Below are positions 15,750 to 22,989 of a stretch of DNA of 32,912 nt, piece after piece. The notes beneath the pieces were generated by a model. It saw nothing but the letters and a program-made list of their open reading frames with translations, had not been told where the DNA came from and ran no database searches. The DNA comes from Pseudodesulfovibrio sp. (GTDB lineage: Bacteria; Desulfobacterota; Desulfovibrionia; Desulfovibrionales; Desulfovibrionaceae): assembly GCA_016342345.1 (NCBI GenBank), contig JAEINO010000042.1:1-32912 (forward strand). The letters run 5' to 3'. Position 1 is the first letter of the stretch. Each line of letters starts with the position of its first letter. The position numbers were made by a program, and so were the translations under genes.

Positions 15750-16405
15750 GTGGTCATCACCCCTTTGCGGCAGTCGATGATGCCTTTTTCCAGTGTTGGA
15801 CGGAAAAAGAAGGGTGTCATGTCTGCTGCATAGTTGATGTCATAGAGCATCCAGCCAAGGTCCCGGTCCGGTTGGTCCGCCAGCAACGATACGGGAATTG
15901 CGCCAGTGACCGGTTCGAAAAAAGCCGCGAACTCCCGGCACCCGAGGTAGGGCCGGTGAAAGCACTGTCCCTTTTTGGCTCGGCGGTTGAACATGTCCAG
16001 ATGTTTGCCATCGTTATGGTCCTCACCGGACGCATACTCGAAATGGGCCTCGATGACGTATTCCACGTTTCGGAGGACCATGGCGGCCCGCTGACATCTC
16101 GCTTCCTCAATCGACACTCGAATCGGCGTATTATCCGTTTGCGCCTTTTTAATCCATGCTAGTTTGATTTTGACGTCCTTTTTATCGGTCCCCACCTCGT
16201 TGCGGCGCACGTTGTCGAACCGGATGGGCTGCATCACATGGATGCGGTCGATCTCCCATCGGATCGCCGGTTTCCAGTAGACGGCTTCAAGAATCCCTCG
16301 CGCTGCTGAGGGCGTCATCACGTCATAACTGACGCGTTCCACTTTCATCTCCGGGCGGGTAAAACAGGCATACTCGCCCCAAACTCTGAGTTGTATTCCA
16401 GACAC
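15746..16405 (-). CDS. cas5c: type I-C crRNA-processing protein Cas5c (Cas5d)
   Basis: A 219-residue protein (222 if the GTG at 16414 is used). It has the Cas5d opening LRVWGEYACFTRPEMKVERV followed by YDVMTPSAARGILEAVYWKP. In I-C, Cas5 is the endoribonuclease that cuts pre-crRNA in place of Cas6. The catalytic Tyr expected in the EAVYWKP segment and a Lys-His pair in DGKHLDMFNRR are present. GGAGGT sits seven bases before the GTG at 16405, whereas it abuts the GTG at 16414, so I prefer the inner start. It overlaps cas8c by four bases. No cas6 gene is present, as expected. Confidence 0.93.
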   Translation of the reverse strand: MSGIQLRVWGEYACFTRPEMKVERVSYDVMTPSAARGILEAVYWKPAIRWEIDRIHVMQPIRFDNVRRNEVGTDKKDVKIKLAWIKKAQTDNTPIRVSIEEARCQRAAMVLRNVEYVIEAHFEYASGEDHNDGKHLDMFNRRAKKGQCFHRPYLGCREFAAFFEPVTGAIPVSLLADQPDRDLGWMLYDINYAADMTPFFFRPTLEKGIIDCRKGVMTT

Positions 16406-16432
16406 GAATTTCACCTCCGTGTTTTTATGTAC

Positions 16433-18601
16433 CTATGAAATAAAGGATTCCGGGCCTGACTCTTCAGAAAACGTCAGCCCGAATTGTTCGTTGTAAAATT
16501 CCATGCGGCAGAGCACTGCATAGGTGTCCTCGATCATTTCAACAGCTCCGGCCTGGTCGAGTGTCCTGAACTGATTGTCATAAATCTGTACGGTGTACTG
16601 TTGCAGATCGCGCAGGATTCTGCCGGGGTGTTCGGCGTACTGCAATGCGTTCACAAGCTCGTATGCCCGGTCGCTACGGGGGATGATGATAGGGACCATG
16701 ATGTTTTCGATCAGCCGGAATTTTTTTGCGGCCTTGCGAAAAGACCACTCCCCGGCATCATTGTTCAGTTCCCGCATAACCTGCTTTTTATCGAGCACAT
16801 CCTGTTGGAGCCAATAATGCAGTTTGAAGAAATGTCGAATGGCATCCGGCGAAAACGGGTCGTCAGTGTTGCGGAGCACTGATTCCGTATGGCGAGCCGG
16901 TCCTTTGAATGCACGAGGCAACCCTTCTGCGGGATTGAAAATGGAAACCGGAGCCGGTTCATCCCGTTCTCCCTCCCGGTTGCACCGCCCGGCGGCTTGG
17001 GTGATGGAGTCCAACCCCGCGATTTCACGGATGACTTCCGGGAAGGAAATATCCACACCCGCCTCGACCAATTGGGTGCTGACAACCCGGCATGGCTCCT
17101 TGTCCTTCAGCTTTCGCCGAATCTCCGCCAGCCTTTCGGACCGGTGTGCCGGATACATCAACGCGCTCAAGTGGAGTGCACCAGGCTCGTCTCTTACCAT
17201 CTCAAAGAGTTCAGCGGCCCGACCGCGCGTGTTGACAATGCACAAGACCTGTTTACATTCGCACACCATGTCTGCCACTTGGGCTAATGTCATATCGCCG
17301 CAGTCATGCAGTTTGGTCCGCTTGAATGCCTCATGCATACGCCTGGGTGAGGGCGCGAGTTCGCGCTGGTCGTCAAGACCAGTCAAGCCACAGGCAAAAT
17401 CGTCTTTTTTCAATGCGGGTTGGGTTGCGGTACACAAAACCACACTGGTCCCGTAGTTGGTGGCGAGCTCTTCCAGGGCTCGCAGGCATGGATCCAGAAA
17501 TTCCACGGGCAACATTTGTGCCTCGTCAAGGATGATGACCGAATTAGCCAAATTGTGCAGCTTGCGGCATTTGGACGGCTTGGCCGCGAACAATGATTCG
17601 AAAAACTGTACGTTGGTGGTGACGATCACTGGCGCGTCCCAGTTCTCGCATGCAAGCCGATGCCTTCGTGCTTCAAGTGATTCCCGGGCGGTGTCCTCGG
17701 CGTTGAAAACAGTCTTGGCGTCAAAGGTGCTGTGGTGTTCGATGACGGACAGGTCCGGAAATATTTTTCGGAAAACATGGGCGTTTTGTTCAATGATCGA
17801 GGTGTACGGGATGACGTAGACGATGCGCCGCTTGCCGTGCAACCGGGCATGATCCAAGGCAAAGGCCATGGACGTGAGCGTTTTGCCGCCTCCGGTGGGC
17901 ACGGTCAGGGTGAATAGACCCGGCTCCAGAGCCGCCTTGCTCCGGCAATGATTCAGGATTTCGGCGCGCAGGTCGTTGATGCGTCCCGGTTTGTCGAAGG
18001 TGGCGAGTTTGCGGTCCAGAGCCTTGGCAAGTTTGTCAAGAGACGGACCCTGAACGCGCCATGTGCTTTTTTCGGCGTCCATAAAGGCTTCGGTGTCGAG
18101 GAAATCCGCATCCACCAACGCGGAAAACAGCATGCGTGTCATAAATGAACACTGAAATGCGTGACGCGGTGGGAAAGGCAGATCCGGTTCTCTCAAATCG
18201 GTAAGCGGATTTTTAATGTCGTCCGGCAGGAGAAATGCTTTTTCAATGAGGGTTTCCAGTGAACTGCCGTTTTCTGTGCCGTAATAATCCGGCAGTCCTC
18301 CGTGATGCCCTGCGACACAATAGGAGGTCATTCGGCCGAACACGGTGCCGAGGTCGTGGAGGAGTCTTGCTCCGGTCCCCTTGTGATCTGCATGGCCGGA
18401 GTATTCGTTTGTCAGCCGTTGCTGAAACCGGGGGTTGCATTTTCCGATATCATGAAGCAGGCCGAGAATCCTCCCCCATTCCTCCGCCTTGAACGCCTCG
18501 GCGAACTCGGTGGCCTGTCGCGCCACATTGTGCAGGTGCTCATCCAGTCTTTGCCATTTTTCCCGGTCTGTATTTTCTTTTGTATGTGCGTAGAGAACCA
18601 A
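16433..18601 (-). CDS. cas3: CRISPR-associated helicase-nuclease Cas3
   Basis: About 722 residues. The N-terminal HD nuclease has ILGLLHDIGKCNPRFQQRL, HKGTGARLLHD and AGHHGGLPDYYG. The SF2 helicase has Walker A TVPTGGGKTLTSMAFAL, motif II ILDEAQMLP, motif III LCTATQPAL and motif VI QAAGRCNREGE. It unwinds and degrades target DNA after Cascade recruitment. Cas3 proteins of this type usually begin close to YAHT. A TTG at 18601 with GGAG six bases upstream gives exactly that, while ATGs at 18634 and 18661 lack ribosome sites and 18661 lies ahead of the predicted transcript start. First gene of the cas operon. Confidence 0.94.
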   Translation of the reverse strand: MVLYAHTKENTDREKWQRLDEHLHNVARQATEFAEAFKAEEWGRILGLLHDIGKCNPRFQQRLTNEYSGHADHKGTGARLLHDLGTVFGRMTSYCVAGHHGGLPDYYGTENGSSLETLIEKAFLLPDDIKNPLTDLREPDLPFPPRHAFQCSFMTRMLFSALVDADFLDTEAFMDAEKSTWRVQGPSLDKLAKALDRKLATFDKPGRINDLRAEILNHCRSKAALEPGLFTLTVPTGGGKTLTSMAFALDHARLHGKRRIVYVIPYTSIIEQNAHVFRKIFPDLSVIEHHSTFDAKTVFNAEDTARESLEARRHRLACENWDAPVIVTTNVQFFESLFAAKPSKCRKLHNLANSVIILDEAQMLPVEFLDPCLRALEELATNYGTSVVLCTATQPALKKDDFACGLTGLDDQRELAPSPRRMHEAFKRTKLHDCGDMTLAQVADMVCECKQVLCIVNTRGRAAELFEMVRDEPGALHLSALMYPAHRSERLAEIRRKLKDKEPCRVVSTQLVEAGVDISFPEVIREIAGLDSITQAAGRCNREGERDEPAPVSIFNPAEGLPRAFKGPARHTESVLRNTDDPFSPDAIRHFFKLHYWLQQDVLDKKQVMRELNNDAGEWSFRKAAKKFRLIENIMVPIIIPRSDRAYELVNALQYAEHPGRILRDLQQYTVQIYDNQFRTLDQAGAVEMIEDTYAVLCRMEFYNEQFGLTFSEESGPESFIS

Positions 18602-18652
18602 TATATGCTCCCATTTTATGAGTTCAATTAACATACAAAAAAAGGTAAGCAA

Positions 18653-18682
18653 ATAGTACATACCGAATAATTATTGTTTCAA
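18653..18682 (-). promoter_or_regulatory. putative promoter of the cas operon
   Basis: On the minus strand TTGAAA (18682-18677) and TACTAT (18658-18653) are separated by 18 bases, placing a transcript start near 18646, just ahead of cas3. Pattern match only. Confidence 0.5.
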
Positions 18683-18859
18683 GGATAGGTAGCATGGTTA
18701 GCTTTGGAAAAGTTGTTTCAATGTCTGTCCGCCATTTGTCGCCTTGTTCTTTTTCGAGGATAAAGAACGTCAAAAGTGCAAAAAGTTACGAGCTTTCTTG
18801 AATGCCATTCTTGGGGGCATTCAACATAATAAAAAGGACTTATTCGCCGCCAGGTCTAT
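18662..18859. other. gene-free flank with two hairpins and a tRNA-Ala anticodon-arm match
   Basis: I see no gene. Two hairpins with 9-base loops stand out: GTTCTTT/AAAGAAC (18746-18768) and TTGAATGCC/GGCATTCAA (18798-18824). The second contains, on the minus strand, the 18 bases found at 57-74 in the tRNA-Ala fragment. The adjoining bases up to 18847 also match the window's first 28 bases in blocks. Confidence 0.5.
18797..18847 (-). repeat. inverted partial copy of the window's left-edge sequence (attachment-core candidate)
   Basis: Read on the minus strand this segment contains CGAATAAGTCC, then TTTTTATTAT, then CAAGAATGGCATTCAAGA. The same three blocks in the same order lie at 3-13, 19-28 and 57-74 on the plus strand. 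The last block is the tRNA-Ala(GGC) anticodon arm region, a common crossover site for tyrosine recombinases. After that block the two sequences diverge: only the left-edge copy continues into tRNA-Ala. Confidence 0.6.
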
Positions 18860-19017
18860 TAGGGAAGCACTGCATAATTGCCTTCTGGCTTCGTTGCTGC
18901 AAAAAAATCAAACCCTAGCGTGCAGGAAGCACTCGTCAGCCTTGACTTTTTTGCGCGCCTTGCCAGCGAACAATTATACAGCACTTCCTGAAGATTGAAT
19001 TAATCAGCGTTTCCTTA
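18860..19017 (-). mobile_element. 158-bp palindromic MITE-like element, right copy (inverted)
   Basis: On the minus strand it reads as a diverged copy of 9556-9713 over the whole length. Shared blocks include CTGATTAATTCAAT, TTCAGGAAGTG, TTCGCTGGCAAGGCGC and GCAACGAAGCCAG. The plus-strand left tip is TAGGGAAGCACTG and the right tip ends TTCCTTA, again with TA at both ends. With the left copy it brackets the whole CRISPR-Cas locus. No coding capacity. Confidence 0.8.
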
Positions 19018-19036
19018 ACCTTCTCTTAACCAGTTT

Positions 19037-19052
19037 CCCGATACTCATCGGG
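19037..19052 (+). promoter_or_regulatory. hairpin covering the ribosome-site region of the outer-membrane factor gene
   Basis: A perfect 6-bp stem CCCGAT/ATCGGG with a 4-base loop ends one base before the ATG at 19054, where a ribosome site should be. It could hinder translation or bind a regulator. No separate ribosome site is visible. Confidence 0.35.
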
Positions 19053-19053
19053 C

Positions 19054-20474
19054 ATGCGAAAAAACAAGATATTCTTTTTCATGAGATGGTCGGCTCTGTT
19101 GGCCTCGATTGCCGTGCTGGCCGGGTGTGTCTCTCGTATGGATTTACCTGCCCAGAAAGCGGTGCTTGAAAGCCAGCTTCCGCAATGGTGGGTTGTCCCT
19201 CAGGTTCAGTTTGGTTTGGCTGAGGATATCGCCGGGCTCGTCGATAATCCTGAAGTTCAGGCGCTTATTCAGGAAGCGCTTGATGCAAATCTTGATCTGG
19301 TAGCCACGGCTTACCGATTAAAAGTGTCGGGGCTTCTTCTCAGTGTTACTTCTTCTGCCCTTCTGCCATCTTTGACGGTGGGGGGGGAAGTGCTGCACGT
19401 ATAAACTCTTCCGGTCGACAAATGGCTTCCTTTGCTGTCCGCTCCGATGTGAGCTGGGAATTGGGCCTGTGGCAGCGGCTGGCGGATCAGCATGATGCTG
19501 CGTCGTTGGAGGTCAGGGACAAGAGTGATGACTATGCCCTTGCTCGTAATGCTCTTGCTGCCAGAGTCCTGCGCAATTGGGTTGATCTCGCTGCCAAGAA
19601 ACAGGCCGTTGCTATTGAACATAAGCGTATCAGGGCATTGGTGAATACCGAAGAGATCATTCTTGAACGGTACAACTTTGGCATCGGAAACCTCGAAGAT
19701 CTTGATGCCGCTCGTACCAAGTCGGAAGCGGCTCGCGAAGTTTTGGCAAGTCGCGAGATCGAGGTTGGGAAAGCGCGCCGAGCCTTGGAAATTCTTTTGG
19801 GTAGATACCCGTCTGGTGCAATCTCCGGTGATACGGATTTGCCTGCTGTAACGACTCCGGTTGTGGCTTTGCCTTCCGAGCTGTTAGCCGATCGTGCTGA
19901 CATCCGGGCTGCTTGGAACCGTGTGCGCACATCTGACTTGACCGTGGCCGCGGCTAATAAGGCCATGCTGCCATCCTTCAAGATTACTGCCGACATTTCA
20001 AATACATCCAAAACGATCAGTGACCTCGCTTCCGGTGTTGCCATTTGGAATTTGGTGGGTTCACTTTCACAGCCCATATTCATGGGTGGCAAACTGAAGG
20101 ATACCGCAGTGGTCCGTTCTGAAGAGAGCAAGGCTGCGTGGGAGGACTACCGCAAGGTCGTGTTGAACGCGATGTCTGAAGTCGAGAATTCGCTGGCTGC
20201 CGAGAAAGGCTTGGAACGGCGCAAAGAGCATCTAGCCAAGTCATTGAAACATGCTCGTCAGAGCCGTCTTGATTATGAGCAACGCTACAGGGAAGGACTT
20301 TCCGACATTATTAATCTTTTGAGTGCCGAGGAGACGGAATTGAATACGGAAGTCAGTTTGCTTCAGGTGCGTTCTCTGCAACTGGACAATCGTATTCAGC
20401 TTGCATTGGCTATCGGCCTGAGTGCTGACAAGAATCATGTTTTGAACAATGAAAACAATTCCACGGAGAAATAG
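19054..20474 (+). pseudogene. NodT-type outer-membrane efflux lipoprotein, frameshifted at a G8 tract
   Basis: The first frame encodes a lipoprotein signal with lipobox LAGC and the start of a TolC-like protein (IQEALDANLDLVATAYRLK) up to PSLTVGG, then stops at 19404. The rest (SWELGLWQRLADQHDA, YNFGIGNLEDLDAARTK, ELLADRADIRAAWNRVR, QPIFMGGKL, YREGLSDIINLLSAEETEL) continues in another frame to 20474. Adding one G to the run of eight G at 19380-19387 restores a single frame of about 473 residues, the normal length for this family. This is either a recent loss-of-function change, a phase-variable tract or a sequencing error. It would be the outer-membrane duct for the adaptor and pump encoded next. 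Confidence 0.88.
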
Positions 20475-20476
20475 TC

Positions 20477-21637
20477 ATGAAAAAATATATACCTATAGTT
20501 GGCGGTTTTACCTTTCTAGCTATAGCCTTCATCATTTCCATTTTGATGTTTTCATGGCCTGTAACTGCCAGCGTTCAACCCAAAGTGTTCACTCCGATGC
20601 CAGTGTCAGTGGTTCCTGCCAAGTCCGGCAGTTACCATGCTTCGATTCAGGCCTTTGGGAAAGCCTCCCCGTATTGGAAAACCGACATTGTCGTGGCTGT
20701 TTCAGGAAGGGTTGTCAGCCTCTCTCCTTCCTTTGACTGCGGTCAGCGTGCTGAAAAGAACGCGCTCCTGGCCGTGATCGAAGATGTGGAATACCGCTCT
20801 ATCCTCGCGGCTCGGCAACGGGAACTGGCCGACGCCAAACTTGCCTATGTCCAAGAACAGCGTAAAGTTTCTCAGGCTCAAAAGGACTGGAAACGTATGG
20901 GGAATGGCAGAAAACCGTCCTCTCCGCTTGTCTTGCGTAAACCGCAACTGGAAGTGGCGGCTGCGCAGGTCAGGGCGGCAGAAGGCGCGCAGGCAAAGGC
21001 ACTCAACGATGTTGAGAATACGCGCATTGTGGCCCCCTATGGTGCGGCGGTTATCGAGCGAAAAATAGCTATTGGTACCTATGTGACGTCTGGCACGGTT
21101 GTCGGGACTGTCTATGGAACGGATCGGCTGGAAGTGCGGTTCCCTCTCACGGAAGAACAGTGTCGCTTGCTCGCTCTGGATGGGAATGACAATGCCACCG
21201 AGCGTGGTAATGCCATTCCCATGGTCTCCGTGACAGACCCCAATGACAAATGGGTTGGTACGCTGACCGGTATGGATATGGAGATTTCTGACAAGACGCG
21301 ACAGCGGACAGCAATTGTGCGCGTGGATAATCCACTTGATGGTGATCAGTTGCTGCTGCCCGGTTCCTTTGTGAAGGCGACCATTTCTGGCGTACGCGTT
21401 GAGAATGCCATTGCGGCTCCCGAGAATTCTCTCACTCAAAATGGAAATCTTTGGTTTGTCGATGACAGCAATTCGTTGCAATGCATCAATCCCACCGTTC
21501 GCTTTCGCAAGGATGGGAAAATTTACATTGATGCACCTGCCGAGATTGAACAATTGAATATTGTCGTTCACCCGATGAACACGTATTTGGCTGGCACGGC
21601 GGTTACCCCTCTACAAAGTGAGATGATATATGAATAG
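20477..21637 (+). CDS. RND efflux periplasmic adaptor (HlyD/AcrA family)
   Basis: A 386-residue protein with an N-terminal signal anchor (residues about 7-28). A lipoyl-like half (VVAVSGRVVSLSPSFDCGQ, then NTRIVAPYGAAVIERKIAIGTYV) flanks a helical hairpin (about 110-170, RQRELADAKLAYVQEQRKVS). Beta-barrel segments follow (LEVRFPLTEEQ, DQLLLPGSFVKATISG). GGAG precedes the ATG, which follows the outer-membrane factor stop by two bases. The adaptor links an inner-membrane RND pump to an outer-membrane duct. It is intact, but both partner genes beside it are broken, so it probably has no cognate pump here. The stop overlaps the pump gene start by eight bases. Confidence 0.92.
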   Translation: MKKYIPIVGGFTFLAIAFIISILMFSWPVTASVQPKVFTPMPVSVVPAKSGSYHASIQAFGKASPYWKTDIVVAVSGRVVSLSPSFDCGQRAEKNALLAVIEDVEYRSILAARQRELADAKLAYVQEQRKVSQAQKDWKRMGNGRKPSSPLVLRKPQLEVAAAQVRAAEGAQAKALNDVENTRIVAPYGAAVIERKIAIGTYVTSGTVVGTVYGTDRLEVRFPLTEEQCRLLALDGNDNATERGNAIPMVSVTDPNDKWVGTLTGMDMEISDKTRQRTAIVRVDNPLDGDQLLLPGSFVKATISGVRVENAIAAPENSLTQNGNLWFVDDSNSLQCINPTVRFRKDGKIYIDAPAEIEQLNIVVHPMNTYLAGTAVTPLQSEMIYE

Positions 21638-22826
21638 TCCTAAAAATGGAGGGCTGATCGCTTGGTTTGTTGAGAATCCCATTGCAGCTAATTTGTTGAT
21701 GTTCCTTATATTGACCAGCGGAATAATGGTTGGCATGAATCGTCCCATGCAGGCTTTCCCTCATTTTCCTCCCAAGAATATTACCATTGAAGTTAAGTAC
21801 CCCAGTAGCTCGGCCGAAGTAGTAGAGCAGGGTGTGACAATCAAAATTGAAGAAGCACTTACTGGTGTTACTGGCGTCAAAAAGATTACAAGCACCTCAA
21901 CTCGAGTTTCTTCAACAGTTACTGTTGAGAAGGCGCAGGAAGGAATATTCTCTCGATAAGCTGATGCGCGATGTAAAGCGTAAAGTTGATGCTATTGGAA
22001 CCCTACCTGAATTGGCGGAAAAACCTGTAATATCGCAGGAAGAACTGCATGATCATATTTTGTATATCAGTCTGTTTGGTGATGCGAACCATGTTACGCT
22101 TCAACAATTGGCAGATAGGGTTAGAACTAAATTACTCACACAAAGCAGTATTAAAAAGGTGGAGTATAAAGGGCGTGAGTCTCGCGAAATATCTGTTGAG
22201 ATCAATGAAGCAACGCTTCAGGCATATGGTTTGACTTTGGACAGTATTGCGTCTCGTATTAACAGTGAATCCGTGAGCGACTCCAGTGGTCAATTGAGGA
22301 CTGATCTATCCACCATCACACTGCGCTCAGATGATCAAGCCTACCGTGAAAATGAGTTTAAAGACATTATCGTTATGACCACGGATGACGGTGCTGTTAT
22401 TCGATTGGGCGACATCGCCACCGTGGGCGATGGATACGAAGAAAATCTAGTTTTGAATCGGTATCAGGGCAAGCCTGCAATTACGTTGGAGCTGGTTACT
22501 GTTGGAGCTGAAGACGTCAATGCCACGGTCCGTCAGGCAAAAACTGTCCTTGCAGAGTTACAGGAAAGTGGAGAAATTCCGCGTCAAATCAAGGTCGTTT
22601 CTTGGTTTGATCAGAGCGAATACATTCGGGATCGAGTCTCTCTGCTGCTTAATAATGGTTTGACAGGTATGCTTTTGATTGTGCTTGTGCTTGCGTTGTT
22701 TCTAAATTTCAAGATCGCCTTACGGGTGTCAGTCGGTGTGCCTGTAGCAATCGCAGGCACACTGGCGCTCATGAGCGACACTTTTCTCGGGTACACCATC
22801 AATGAAATGAGTACGTTTGGTTTCAT
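21630..22826 (+). pseudogene. RND efflux pump, frameshifted and truncated
   Basis: The start encodes GLIAWFVENPIAANLLMFLI and YPSSSAEVVEQGVTIKIEEAL, typical of RND pumps. The frame stops at 21957-21959 after EKAQEGIFSR. The next frame carries on as YSLDKLMRDVKRKVDAIGTLP from about 21946, which is what should follow, so a single extra base near 21943-21948 broke the gene. The second part runs through TM2 (LLNNGLTGMLLIVLVLALFLNF) to INEMSTFGFI, where the element at 22827 interrupts it. Family members are about 1020-1050 residues. Only about the first 400 are here, and the rest does not reappear beyond the element, so the 3' portion was deleted. Confidence 0.9.
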
Positions 22827-22958
22827 AGAGGTAATGGGATGGACCCGCCCCTTGAAAAGCTCTTTGGCTTTTTCACCGGGGTCAGCTTAAGCTGCCACCA
22901 AGTTTGTGCATGACGTACAAGCTCAAACGTAAGGAAGCGGGTCCATCCCATTACCTCT
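22827..22958. mobile_element. 132-bp element with perfect 22-bp terminal inverted repeats
   Basis: The left end 22827-22848 (AGAGGTAATGGGATGGACCC plus GC) is the exact inverse of 22937-22958. The 88 bases between hold no gene. It could be a MITE or an insertion sequence reduced to its ends. I cannot name the family. It marks the point where the RND pump gene is cut and lies 31 bases beyond the end of the large exoprotein gene. Confidence 0.85.
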
Positions 22959-22989
22959 CCTCTTGACAAATACGTTGCACTACTGAGGA

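Noticed and set aside
18602-18661. ATG at 18661 as the cas3 start
   Set aside because: The predicted promoter puts the transcript start near 18646, no ribosome site precedes it, and family members begin near the YAHT segment.
18744-18998. 84-codon plus-strand frame next to the cas3 promoter
   Set aside because: It runs through the hairpins and the right MITE copy, and has no credible ribosome site or known similarity.
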